From: F1-120-MAGs238 sp964484185
Lineage (GTDB): Bacteria; Planctomycetota; Phycisphaerae; Phycisphaerales; UBA1924
DNA length: 64,000 bases
Direction of reading: 5' to 3'
Assembly (NCBI GenBank): GCA_964484185.1
Contig: CAZAEQ010000019.1
Coordinates: 1 to 64,000, forward strand
The notes under the pieces were generated by a model. That model was not told the origin of the DNA, ran no database searches, and saw nothing but the letters and a program-made list of their open reading frames with translations. This document shows positions 53,332 to 61,551 of the stretch, one piece after another (position 1 is the stretch's first letter; every line of letters begins with the position of its first letter). A program made the position numbers and the translations under genes.

Positions 53332-54234
53332 ATGCAGCGCACCAGCGACGACAAGAGTCTCACAACACCCCGCCTCTGGTGCATCGCCGCCACTGCTGCG
53401 CCAATCGTCGCCGTCATCGCCCGCTGCTACGGTGAACAACAATGGACCTGCATTCTTCGCTGGAACTGGGAAACCCAAACCGTTGAAGAAGGCGCGTGGA
53501 CAACCATGTCCATCTCAGCTCATCGCTGTGCACTTTCACCCGATGGTGAATTTCTGTACTACCACGCCAAGGGCCCGGTCGGTGGTCCGTTTGATAGCTC
53601 ATATGGCGGCGCGTACGCAGTCTCTCGCCTCCCTTGGCTCTCCGCTCTCACCAACACCGACACATTCGGCCCCGCCGGCGGCTGGCCAAGCCGCGACGCA
53701 TTGAGCGATGCGGACCAAAAGCGCCTTTGGAAAATCTTCGACGAGAGTCCCTGGTATTTACTCGATGAGTTTTGGCCACAGCACCTTGGTCCCGGATGGA
53801 GGCGGCTCGATCCAGAACAAGTGTCACTTCCCCGAACCGGTACTCCGGATCGACTCGTCGCCACATCGCCGCTCCTTGATGCGGGGTTGTTACTCGTCGC
53901 TTCAGTGGCGAGGCGCGACAAATGGAGCGTCTGGGGCGGTGATCTCTCGTACTCCCTCGTCAAGGAAGCAACACCCTCGGAAGTCAGAGTTCCACTCCCA
54001 GAGGTCCGCTTTGCCCACCCTGTCGCCGGTGGCCGCCTGCTCGCAGCCACCTCTGATGCCAAATTAAGAGTCCTTCGCTACCGGCACCGGGATGAACTCA
54101 GCCAAGAGCCAAGAATCGAATTTGAACACGCCCTCAGCACTCTGTTTCCCAATCCGGGTCCCTCGCCGGGATGGGCCAAAGCCGCACTGTCCCGCCAAGA
54201 TCGCCTTCCAGCGTGGCTTCGGAAACTGATCTAA
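53332..54234 (+). CDS. hypothetical protein
   Basis: About 300 residues, not recognised. A short hydrophobic stretch near the start (LWCIAATAAPIVAVIARC) is followed by beta-rich segments with many Trp and Asp residues (WTCILRWNWETQTVEEGAWT, SPDGEFLYYHAKG, WSVWGGDLSYSL), reminiscent of propeller-type repeats. The ATG at 53332 was preferred over 53317. It may be co-transcribed with the HbpS-like gene. Confidence 0.68.
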   Translation: MQRTSDDKSLTTPRLWCIAATAAPIVAVIARCYGEQQWTCILRWNWETQTVEEGAWTTMSISAHRCALSPDGEFLYYHAKGPVGGPFDSSYGGAYAVSRLPWLSALTNTDTFGPAGGWPSRDALSDADQKRLWKIFDESPWYLLDEFWPQHLGPGWRRLDPEQVSLPRTGTPDRLVATSPLLDAGLLLVASVARRDKWSVWGGDLSYSLVKEATPSEVRVPLPEVRFAHPVAGGRLLAATSDAKLRVLRYRHRDELSQEPRIEFEHALSTLFPNPGPSPGWAKAALSRQDRLPAWLRKLI

Positions 54235-54282
54235 GACATGATCAGCGGCTTCCTAATACCCTAAAAATTCTCAAGATACCCC

Positions 54283-54311
54283 TTGACACAAACCAATTGA
54301 TCGGGTATTGT
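54283..54311 (+). promoter_or_regulatory. sigma70-type promoter
   Basis: TTGACA (54283-54288), a 17-bp spacer, and TATTGT (54306-54311). The -35 box matches the consensus fully and the -10 box at four of six positions. Transcription would start near 54318, about 37 bp before the small ORF at 54355. This is the clearest promoter in the window. Confidence 0.8.
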
Positions 54312-54354
54312 GAGCCTAGTCCGATCCAATCAAACCAAAATCCAAGGAAATCCA

Positions 54355-54510
54355 ATGAAGCCCATAGTTTGCCTGCACCTCGATTCTCAGCCGAGTCCAA
54401 ATGGCCGGTTCGACTTCCCTTTACCTACAACCGAATCAGATGGTCGGGCGGTCAGGCCATCTGACAAAAACGGTGGCCATCTGACCTCCTTGCCGTCTCC
54501 GACCCAGTGA
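54355..54510 (+). CDS. 51-residue small protein or leader peptide
   Basis: A short frame with good expression signals: AAGGA six bases before the ATG and a strong promoter 44 bp upstream. The peptide starts MKPIVCLHLDSQPSPNG and is rich in Pro, Ser, Gly and Asp; no membrane segment or known domain. Its final third is made of DNA repeats (GGCCATCTGAC, twice) read in two different frames, so the sequence conservation there is at nucleic-acid level. It ends ten bases before a pair of competing hairpins. It may be a leader peptide for the kinase gene at 54666, or a small regulator. Confidence 0.55.
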   Translation: MKPIVCLHLDSQPSPNGRFDFPLPTTESDGRAVRPSDKNGGHLTSLPSPTQ

Positions 54511-54561
54511 AAACACCGAGTCAGATGATCAGAGCATCTGACAAAGAAGTTGATCATCTGA
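54436..54561 (+). promoter_or_regulatory. CATCTGA repeat cluster with competing hairpins
   Basis: The heptamer CATCTGA or its complement occurs six times in 126 bp (54436, 54458, 54478, 54521, 54535, 54555). TCAGATGG (54436-54443) pairs with CCATCTGA (54457-54464). TCAGATG (54521-54527) pairs with CATCTGA (54535-54541) over a 7-base loop, or alternatively as TCAGATGATC (54521-54530) with GATCATCTGA (54552-54561), 10 bp perfect. These two structures exclude each other. The cluster starts inside the small ORF and ends 105 bp before the kinase ATG. It could be operator sites or an RNA switch. Confidence 0.6.
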
Positions 54562-54665
54562 GACCCTGAAATCCCCCAAATTAACATCTAGCCTCAGGCC
54601 GCCAAACTTTCCGAATCCTTTTCTGGGCACCCATCCTTCCCAAATGTCATACTTCTCTCTCCAAC

Positions 54666-57410
54666 ATGGCCGACTCCAATCCTCCAACCTTCGATCCAAA
54701 CTCCGGTGGCCAAACCCCGCCACCCGGTCGCCCATTCTCTTCTCCAAGTGATGTCACCCTCGACTCCGTCTCCCCTTCAACCGAACCGGCAATTTCCAAT
54801 CTCCCCCAGCGCATCGGTCCCTATCGCCTCCTCCGTCAGATCGGTGAAGGCGGCTTCGGCGTCGTCTATATCGCTCAGCAAGACAATCCCAATCGCGAAG
54901 TCGCTGTAAAAATCCTCAAGGCTGGCGCATCTTCCCGCACAGCGCTCGCCCGCTTCGCCCTCGAATCTGCCACCCTGGGCCGACTCTCGCACCCCGGCAT
55001 CGCTCAGATCTTCGATGCAGGCTTTTTCCACAACCACAGCGGCGAGATCCTCCGCAATCAGATTCTCTCAGGCGCTGCGCCCGGAACGCCCTTCTTCGCG
55101 ATGGAACTCATCAAGGGCGTCACGCTCACCGATTTCATCAAGCAAAAAGAACTCTCCACCCGCTCCCGTCTCGCACTCTTCGCCCGCATCGCCGATGCCG
55201 TTCAACACGCCCACATCCGCGGCGTAGTTCACCGCGATCTCAAGCCCGCCAACATCCTCATCGATCACAGCGGCAATCCCAAAATTCTTGACTTCGGAGT
55301 CGCTCGCGTAACCAATTCCGATGAAGCCGATCGCGCTGCTGCAACATTCCAGACGCAAGTGGGCCAGCTCGTCGGCACGCTTGCGTACATGAGCCCCGAG
55401 CAGATCGCAGCTGATCCTAACGAAATCGATGCTCGCAGCGATGTCTATTCCCTCGGCGTCGTCCTCTTTGAATGTCTCACCGGACGCCTTCCATTCAGCC
55501 TCGAGAAGAAAGCCCTCCACGAAGCCACGCGACTGATCTCCGAATCTCTGCCCATTCGCCCCAGCGCGATCGCTCGCCATCTCAAGGGCGATCTGGAAAC
55601 CATCACGCTCAAAGCGCTCGAAAAAGATCGCGCCCGCCGCTATCAATCCGCTGAAGAATTCGCCGCCGACATCCGCCGCTTCCTGGCTGATGAACCCATC
55701 CTCGCCCACCCTCCTTCCCGCTTGTATCACGCTCACAAATTTGTGCAGCGAAACAAGGGCATCGTCGCCAGCATCATCATCGCCTTCGGTGTCCTCGCCG
55801 GCGGCATTCTCACCACCACAGTCCAGGCAATCCGCGCGACCAACGCCGAAGCCGCCGCCGAAATCCGCCGCAAAGAAGCTGAACGCGATCGCGACATTGC
55901 AAAGCGCCAGACTGCGAAGTCGGTAGCAGCAGTGGGGTTCCTTGAGACCATGCTTGCCTCCGCCGACCCAGACAAAAAAGGCCGCGATGTCCGCGTCGCC
56001 GACATGCTCGATACCACTGCGCAGGAAATCGAAACTGAACTCAAAGATGATCCAGAACTCGGCGGCTCGATGCATCGCGCGATCGCCCGCGCGTACAAAG
56101 GTCTGGGTCTGCGCGAGCAGGCGATCATCCAGTCTTCAAAATCGGTTGCCGAACTTTCAAAAGCTCTCGGCCCAAATCACCCTGAGACCCTCGATGCTCG
56201 CCATACGCACGCTTCTATCCTGATAGTCGATGGCAAATTCGAAGACGCCGCCAAAGAGCTCAATGAAATCCTCGCCATCCGTCAGGCCGCCAACGAAAAC
56301 GATCCATTGATCGCTGAAACTATCGGCACCCTTGCCCACACACGCTCCTCTGAGGGAAAACTTGAAGAGAGCGAAATTCTCGCACGTCGGGCCTGGGAAT
56401 TGCAGAAGAAAAACCTTGGCGAAAACCACGCCGACACCATCACCACTGAATTGCAATTCGCTCAAATTCTCGCCGCCGCCGACAAAGTCGAAGAGGCCGA
56501 GAAACTCTTTAATAACGTACTGAAATCGCGCATCGCTCGCTACGGTGAGCATCATCAGCGCGTCGCAGTGGTGCGAGAACAAATCGGTGAGCTCTACCGC
56601 ATGCAGGGTCGCTATGTCGATGCGGCAAAAAACCACGCCGCCACCCTCGAAGATTTCAAAATCCGCTACGGCCCCGATCACCCCCGCACCATCAGCAGAA
56701 TGTCCGACCTGGGCAAATCACTGCAGCAAGGTGGCGACCTGGTCGAATCCGAGAAAATCCTGCGCGAAGCCTGCGACAGAGCAATGAGAGTCTTTGGGCC
56801 CGACCACTTCGACACGCTGACCCCAAAGAGCTTTCTCGCCGATGTCCTGCAGGCAAAGCCAGACCTGCAAGCGGCCGCAGCGCTCCGCCGCGATGTCGCC
56901 GCCGGGCGTATCAAACTCCTGGGCGAAGATCACCCGCAAACGCTCATTGCTCATACCAACCTCGCATACATTCTGACCGACCTCAAACAATTCGATGAAG
57001 CGGAGCAGATCCTTCTCGATCTCCTCAATCGCCGTACCAGAATCTACGGCGCTGTTCACGCTGAAGTCGGTGTCACGCGCTCCATCCTCGGCTACTGCAA
57101 TCTCTCCGCAGGTCAGTTCGCGAAAGCCGAGACTAATCTCCGCGAAGCCCTCGCTATCCGCGAAAAGATCCTGCCCGAAGGCAGCGGAATCCGCGGCGTA
57201 ACCATGTCAACCCTCGGTGATGCTCTCCTCCGCCAGAACAAAACTGCCGAAGCGGAACCGCTCATCCTCACCGGCGCAGAATGGGTCTTGAAAGATGCCC
57301 GCAGCCCAGCCCGCAACCGCCGCGAAGTAATCGACCGCGCCATCCGCGTCTGTGAAGCGCAGGGAAAAACCGCCGAAGCCGAATCCTGGCGTCAGCGACT
57401 CCCAAAATGA
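54666..57410 (+). CDS. membrane Ser/Thr protein kinase with TPR repeats
   Basis: A 914-residue planctomycete-type receptor-like kinase. Pro/Ser-rich N-terminus (1-48); kinase domain about 52-340 with GEGGFGVVY, K82 in VAVKIL, HRDLKPANIL (catalytic Asp near 191), DFGVAR and MSPEQ; one membrane helix about 365-386 (GIVASIIIAFGVLAGGILTTT); then a coiled-coil stretch and many TPR units of the TPR_10/12 type (HPETLDARHTHASIL, HADTITTELQFAQIL, HPQTLIAHTNLAYIL). The TPR part is predicted to be outside the cytoplasm or membrane-proximal. No Shine-Dalgarno sequence is clear. Regulation by the upstream leader is possible. Confidence 0.94.
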   Translation: MADSNPPTFDPNSGGQTPPPGRPFSSPSDVTLDSVSPSTEPAISNLPQRIGPYRLLRQIGEGGFGVVYIAQQDNPNREVAVKILKAGASSRTALARFALESATLGRLSHPGIAQIFDAGFFHNHSGEILRNQILSGAAPGTPFFAMELIKGVTLTDFIKQKELSTRSRLALFARIADAVQHAHIRGVVHRDLKPANILIDHSGNPKILDFGVARVTNSDEADRAAATFQTQVGQLVGTLAYMSPEQIAADPNEIDARSDVYSLGVVLFECLTGRLPFSLEKKALHEATRLISESLPIRPSAIARHLKGDLETITLKALEKDRARRYQSAEEFAADIRRFLADEPILAHPPSRLYHAHKFVQRNKGIVASIIIAFGVLAGGILTTTVQAIRATNAEAAAEIRRKEAERDRDIAKRQTAKSVAAVGFLETMLASADPDKKGRDVRVADMLDTTAQEIETELKDDPELGGSMHRAIARAYKGLGLREQAIIQSSKSVAELSKALGPNHPETLDARHTHASILIVDGKFEDAAKELNEILAIRQAANENDPLIAETIGTLAHTRSSEGKLEESEILARRAWELQKKNLGENHADTITTELQFAQILAAADKVEEAEKLFNNVLKSRIARYGEHHQRVAVVREQIGELYRMQGRYVDAAKNHAATLEDFKIRYGPDHPRTISRMSDLGKSLQQGGDLVESEKILREACDRAMRVFGPDHFDTLTPKSFLADVLQAKPDLQAAAALRRDVAAGRIKLLGEDHPQTLIAHTNLAYILTDLKQFDEAEQILLDLLNRRTRIYGAVHAEVGVTRSILGYCNLSAGQFAKAETNLREALAIREKILPEGSGIRGVTMSTLGDALLRQNKTAEAEPLILTGAEWVLKDARSPARNRREVIDRAIRVCEAQGKTAEAESWRQRLPK

Positions 57411-57420
57411 ACTGACTTAC

Positions 57421-57448
57421 TAGTGCCTAGTGCCCAATGCCTAGTGCC
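57421..57448. repeat. four TAGTGCC heptamers in tandem
   Basis: TAGTGCC, TAGTGCC, CAATGCC, TAGTGCC follow directly after each other between the stop codons of two convergent genes (57410 and 57452). A simple heptanucleotide repeat; no hairpin or coding role is seen. Confidence 0.75.
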
Positions 57449-57451
57449 TGT

Positions 57452-58312
57452 TTAGTTCTTGCTTGCCAGCACATCAAACACGGTCGGCGTCAACATAAAC
57501 GAATCCGGGTCAGCACTCGCCCGCGCCCATTCTTCCTTGAACGCTGCCATGTCATCGACGGTAATGAAACCACCGGTGACAAGCTTGGGAACATAATTCC
57601 GGAAGAAAGTCTCCGGCCAGTGCCACAGCGAAGACCCCGGTCGCGCAACGCGCTCGCGGCTTTCCATGTGCTCAACCTTAAATCCATGCTTCCGCAGCAT
57701 ACCAGGCAACCGCGCCACGATATCAGGATCGCCGCCACGTGCTCGCCATGAAGCTGCAACACCCTGAATCACTTTGGTAAACGCTTCGTTGCGGGGCGCC
57801 AGCGTCATCGCTTCATAATTGAAGTAATCCTGAATAATGACCTTCCCGCCCTTTTTCATGAGCGGGGCCATTCCAGCAATGACCGCTTCCGGATCGGGCA
57901 CAAAGCAGAAAAGCCAGCGGGCATAGACCGCATCAACCTGACCCTTGAATTCCGAGAGCAGGCTCCCAACCTTCTGCGCATCACCCAGCACGCGCGAGAT
58001 GTGTGTCATCTTCCGTGCTTTGGCATCATCATTTAGTTGCTTCAAAAACACCGCTGACTCATCCAGCGCAATCACGCGCCCTGTCGAACCGACAATCTGG
58101 GCCAAGTCCATAGTCGCGTGGCCCGGGCCGCAACCAAGATCAACGACAGTCTGACCCGGCTGAATCCCGGCGCGTTCCCACACCCAGTGCGCGGCGGCGG
58201 ACCACAGCCGATGCTGCAGTCCCAAACGCGCAGATTCATCCGAATCGGTTCCCAGGACGTAATCATCCTGAACCGGTGAACTGGTGACAGCTGTAACAGA
58301 TTGGGTAGTCAT
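57452..58312 (-). CDS. class I SAM-dependent methyltransferase
   Basis: A 286-residue methyltransferase. Motif I VVDLGCGPGHATMDLAQIV, motif II VIALDESAVFLKQL, then VLGDAQKVG, VDAVYARWLFCFVPDPEAVI and KGGKVIIQDYFNYEA fit the small-molecule (UbiE/Methyltransf_25-31) group. The C-terminal half is helical and probably binds the substrate, which is unknown. The ATG at 58312 was chosen; the frame upstream to 58441 has no family match. Divergent from the MFS gene. Confidence 0.86.
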   Translation of the reverse strand: MTTQSVTAVTSSPVQDDYVLGTDSDESARLGLQHRLWSAAAHWVWERAGIQPGQTVVDLGCGPGHATMDLAQIVGSTGRVIALDESAVFLKQLNDDAKARKMTHISRVLGDAQKVGSLLSEFKGQVDAVYARWLFCFVPDPEAVIAGMAPLMKKGGKVIIQDYFNYEAMTLAPRNEAFTKVIQGVAASWRARGGDPDIVARLPGMLRKHGFKVEHMESRERVARPGSSLWHWPETFFRNYVPKLVTGGFITVDDMAAFKEEWARASADPDSFMLTPTVFDVLASKN

Positions 58313-58375
58313 GAACTCACCGATTGTAGGAGGGTCACTTGAGAACTCGTCTGAATCGTGCAACCCTTCACAGGT

Positions 58376-59743
58376 ATGAACGCACCAGAGGAACGCACGG
58401 TTCCAAAAGGAATCGTCGGCCGTTTCCTTTGGGCCTTTCACCCGGCATCGCTGCCAGTTCTTGCGCGTACCAGTTATCGGCTTGAATTATCCGCAACCCT
58501 TCTCTTCTCCTTCGCGCTTGCCATGGTTGAAGGTGGCGTGATCGGCGTTTTCACCAAAAACACATTCGAAGGCCATGTCCGCGGCACACTCCTCGATTAC
58601 GCTGTCGGTCTCGTCGCTGCCGCGGGCGAAATCGCCAATCTCGCATCCTTCGTTTGGGCAGTATCAGCCCACGGTAAGGCGAGAGTGAAGTTCATTAATT
58701 CTCTCCAGATCACTGTCGTTTCCCTGATTTTCCTCCTCGCGTTCATTCCGCGCAATGAAATCGGACTTCTCCTTCTTGTTCTCTTCGTTGTCGCCGCCCG
58801 AATCTGCTGGTCGGGAATTATCACCATCCGCCCCTCGATCTGGCACGCCAACTACACCCGCGGCACCCGCGCCAAGATCGTCGGAAATTTCGCCGCTGTC
58901 CAGGTCGTGATTGTCGCGATTATGGGTCTTGCGCTCGGCATGCTCATGGATGTCAATTCTGACGCGTTCCGCATCGTCTTACCCATCTGTGCCTGTATCG
59001 GCCTTGGCGCATTCTTTGCATTCCGCCAAATCCGCGTCCGCGGCGAACACACCGAACTCAAAACCCACGCCGCTTCGCCCAGACGACCTCGGCTGATCGA
59101 CCTTGTGCATGTTCTGACCAAAGACAAGTTCTTCGCACAGTTCCAGGGCTGCATGTTCGTGCTGGGAATGGGCAACCTGATGGTAACGCCGGTGCTGATC
59201 ATTGTCCTGAAGGAAAGATTCCACCTGGGGTACTTCAGCGCAATTCTCATCACCGTCGGCATTATCCAAATCTGCACGCCGCTATTTATCCCCATGTGGG
59301 CCCGGCTTTTGGACCGTTCCCACGTCGTCACGTTCCGCTCACTCCATTCCTGGAGTTTCGTTGCCGCACTGATAGCGTTTGCATTCGGCGCCCACTTCGA
59401 ATTGGTCTGGATCATGTATCTTGGTGCAGTCCTGCAATCGATCGGCCTTGCTGGCGGCTCAATCGCCTGGAACATCGGCCACCACGATTTCGCACCGCCC
59501 AACGACACTTCTCGATATATGGCTGTCCACGTCACCCTCAACGGCGTCCGCGGCCTGTGTGCCCTGGTACTTTCAGTCTCTGGCTACCACTGGCTGGAAC
59601 GGCACGGCCCGGAACGGTGGGGGCTCCACGCATCCACAGTCATGCTCATCATTTGCTGCTGCGTGTGCATCACTGGAGCTTGCGGCTTTGTGTGGCTCCG
59701 TCGTTCGATGGGCAAGGCTCGACTCGCAATCGCCAGGCACTGA
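58376..59743 (+). CDS. MFS-type transporter
   Basis: A 455-residue membrane protein with about 12 helices (for example LSATLLFSFALAMVEGGVIG, LGYFSAILITVGIIQICTPL, VMLIICCCVCITGACGFVW). A central basic loop after helix 6 (FRQIRVRGEHTELKTHAASP) is typical of MFS carriers. A recognisable substrate motif is missing. The ATG at 58376 was preferred to a GTG at 58358. It is convergent with the lipoprotein gene, one base apart. Confidence 0.78.
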   Translation: MNAPEERTVPKGIVGRFLWAFHPASLPVLARTSYRLELSATLLFSFALAMVEGGVIGVFTKNTFEGHVRGTLLDYAVGLVAAAGEIANLASFVWAVSAHGKARVKFINSLQITVVSLIFLLAFIPRNEIGLLLLVLFVVAARICWSGIITIRPSIWHANYTRGTRAKIVGNFAAVQVVIVAIMGLALGMLMDVNSDAFRIVLPICACIGLGAFFAFRQIRVRGEHTELKTHAASPRRPRLIDLVHVLTKDKFFAQFQGCMFVLGMGNLMVTPVLIIVLKERFHLGYFSAILITVGIIQICTPLFIPMWARLLDRSHVVTFRSLHSWSFVAALIAFAFGAHFELVWIMYLGAVLQSIGLAGGSIAWNIGHHDFAPPNDTSRYMAVHVTLNGVRGLCALVLSVSGYHWLERHGPERWGLHASTVMLIICCCVCITGACGFVWLRRSMGKARLAIARH

Positions 59744-59744
59744 G

Positions 59745-60179
59745 CTATTCATCTTCGCGAATCGTGATCAGCCCGACAAGCTCGATCTTACCTTCAGCGT
59801 TCGTGGTCTCAATCTGCGTCAACACAAGCTGCTCAGGATCTTCCGCCGCCCAGAAACCACCTGGCCGGAAATTGTCGCCAAACTCATCTTTGAACTCAAC
59901 CAGCGGGAGCACAAACGTCTGACCGACAGCAATGCTGGCAAGGTCGTAGCGATACCGGGCATTGAGCCACACCGAGCACGCCCCAAAAGCTCTTGAAGAG
60001 GTATTGGTAAACTCGATCTCGGTCGAGCGTTTGAGAACCTGCACATCCAGCACCTGGCTCCGGGCCGCCCGGCTTGGGTACAAATGTGGATTAGCGTCCT
60101 GCACCTTGGGTGCAGAAGAACATCCGGCGAAAAGACCTAAAAGTGCGGCAGAGAGAATTGTGGTGCGGATCATCTTCAT
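59745..60179 (-). CDS. putative lipoprotein (DUF1425/YcfL-like)
   Basis: A 144-residue lipoprotein. The signal peptide ends in the lipobox LFAGC, so a diacylated cysteine at about residue 20 is expected. The mature part is a single beta-rich domain (VLDVQVLKRSTEIEFTNTSS, SVWLNARYRYDLASIAVGQT). The pattern recalls YcfL-type lipoproteins, but this is weak. The ATG at 60179 lies 12 bp from the divergent Dus gene start. Confidence 0.7.
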   Translation of the reverse strand: MKMIRTTILSAALLGLFAGCSSAPKVQDANPHLYPSRAARSQVLDVQVLKRSTEIEFTNTSSRAFGACSVWLNARYRYDLASIAVGQTFVLPLVEFKDEFGDNFRPGGFWAAEDPEQLVLTQIETTNAEGKIELVGLITIREDE

Positions 60180-60191
60180 ATAGTTGCTCAC

Positions 60192-61550
60192 ATGAGTGTA
60201 GAGAGCCACAACGCTACGCCGCCAGGACCCGCAATTGCACCTGGGGCAGAGACTATCCAGACCCGACAGGTCGCCGAATCAATGGCCGCCCGCAATGGTG
60301 GCCCTGTCGATTCCCGGATCCGCGCCCTAGTCCCCGATTTTGATGCCCCGTTCTTCCAGGCCGGACTCGCTGGGTATTCCGATGCTCCGATGCGGCTCAT
60401 CGCCCGGCGACACGGCTGCCCATTCTGCGTGACCGAAGCGCTTCTGGACCGCACACTTCTCGCAGGCGGCAGGGGATTTGTAAAAGCCGACCTCGGCGAG
60501 ATCCAAGACAACGTCCCCGGCGGCGAGTTGGATCATCCATTGGCAGGCCAGATCATGGGATCTGACCCGCAGGAAATGGCCGCGGCGGCGATCAAGATGC
60601 TGGAGCAGGGCCGCCGCGCGGATAAGGAATATCGCAAGATGGCGTACGCAGTAGATGGGGTTTTCCCAACTACGGCTGTGAGTGCCAGGCAACACCTGCG
60701 CTTGCCCGGTGGCGAGCAGTTGCCGCCGTTTGATCCATCTGAGGGATTGGAAGATTCCTGTCAGGTTGATCTGGCGGTTCCTGAATTGGCCGATGGTGAA
60801 GGTCGTGCCGCAACAGGCAAATCTTTCGAAGTGATCGATGTCAATCTCGCATGCCCGGTCAAGAAAATAGATAAGAAAGCGCGGGGCGGGCATTGGTTGA
60901 CTGAGCCGCAGGGAGCGATCGCGATACTGGAAGCAGTGCGCGAAGCGATGCCCAAAAACATTGTGTGTGCGGTCAAGATGCGCCGCAGTTATGATGACAC
61001 TCCGGAGATGGTGGACAACTTCCACAAGATTTTTGAGGCGTGCTACAAGATCGGATATGCATGGACAACTGTGCATGCGCGGACTGTTGAGCAGAAGTAT
61101 GTTGGTCCATCGAGATGGACGTTTTTGAAAGATCTGACTGCCAGGTATCCAGAGGCGGTTGTGTTTGGCTCGGGAGATATCTGGAATGCCGATGACATTT
61201 TCCGGATGCTGCAATACACCGGCGTTCATGCGGTTTCGGTTGCGCGCGGATGTATCGGGAATCCATGGATATTCCGGCAGGCGCGCGACATGATGGCGGG
61301 GCGACCTGCACGCAAGCCGACGATTGCGGAACAGAAAGAAGTCTTGCTTTCACACTTTGAACTCGCGCTGGCGGCGGGTGGCGGTCTTTTCAATCATCGC
61401 GAGCAGTCGACGGCGATGACGATGCGGAAATTTGGGATTCGATTTGCTGAGCATCACCCAAAGAAGGAAGATGTGCGGAAGCGGTTTATAGCGGTGAATT
61501 CGCTGGTGATGTGGAAAGCGGTGCTAGAAGAGTGGTATCAAGACGAATGA
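60192..61550 (+). CDS. dus: tRNA-dihydrouridine synthase
   Basis: A 452-residue FMN enzyme that reduces uridine in tRNA to dihydrouridine. The TIM-barrel core shows FQAGLAGYSDAPMRLIARRHG, VIDVNLACPVKKIDKKARGG (catalytic Cys221), CAVKMRRSYD, TTVHARTVEQKYVGPSRWTF and VFGSGDIWNADD, VSVARGCIGNPWIF. It is longer than usual Dus proteins (about 320-350) because of an N-terminal extension (1-45) and an insertion of about 70 residues at 140-210, ahead of the catalytic loop. Which uridine it modifies cannot be told. Confidence 0.92.
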   Translation: MSVESHNATPPGPAIAPGAETIQTRQVAESMAARNGGPVDSRIRALVPDFDAPFFQAGLAGYSDAPMRLIARRHGCPFCVTEALLDRTLLAGGRGFVKADLGEIQDNVPGGELDHPLAGQIMGSDPQEMAAAAIKMLEQGRRADKEYRKMAYAVDGVFPTTAVSARQHLRLPGGEQLPPFDPSEGLEDSCQVDLAVPELADGEGRAATGKSFEVIDVNLACPVKKIDKKARGGHWLTEPQGAIAILEAVREAMPKNIVCAVKMRRSYDDTPEMVDNFHKIFEACYKIGYAWTTVHARTVEQKYVGPSRWTFLKDLTARYPEAVVFGSGDIWNADDIFRMLQYTGVHAVSVARGCIGNPWIFRQARDMMAGRPARKPTIAEQKEVLLSHFELALAAGGGLFNHREQSTAMTMRKFGIRFAEHHPKKEDVRKRFIAVNSLVMWKAVLEEWYQDE

Positions 61551-61551
61551 A

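Noticed and set aside
54310..54354. Earlier GTG start of the small ORF
   Set aside because: It overlaps the -10 box and would lie upstream of the expected transcription start; the ATG at 54355 has the ribosome-binding site.
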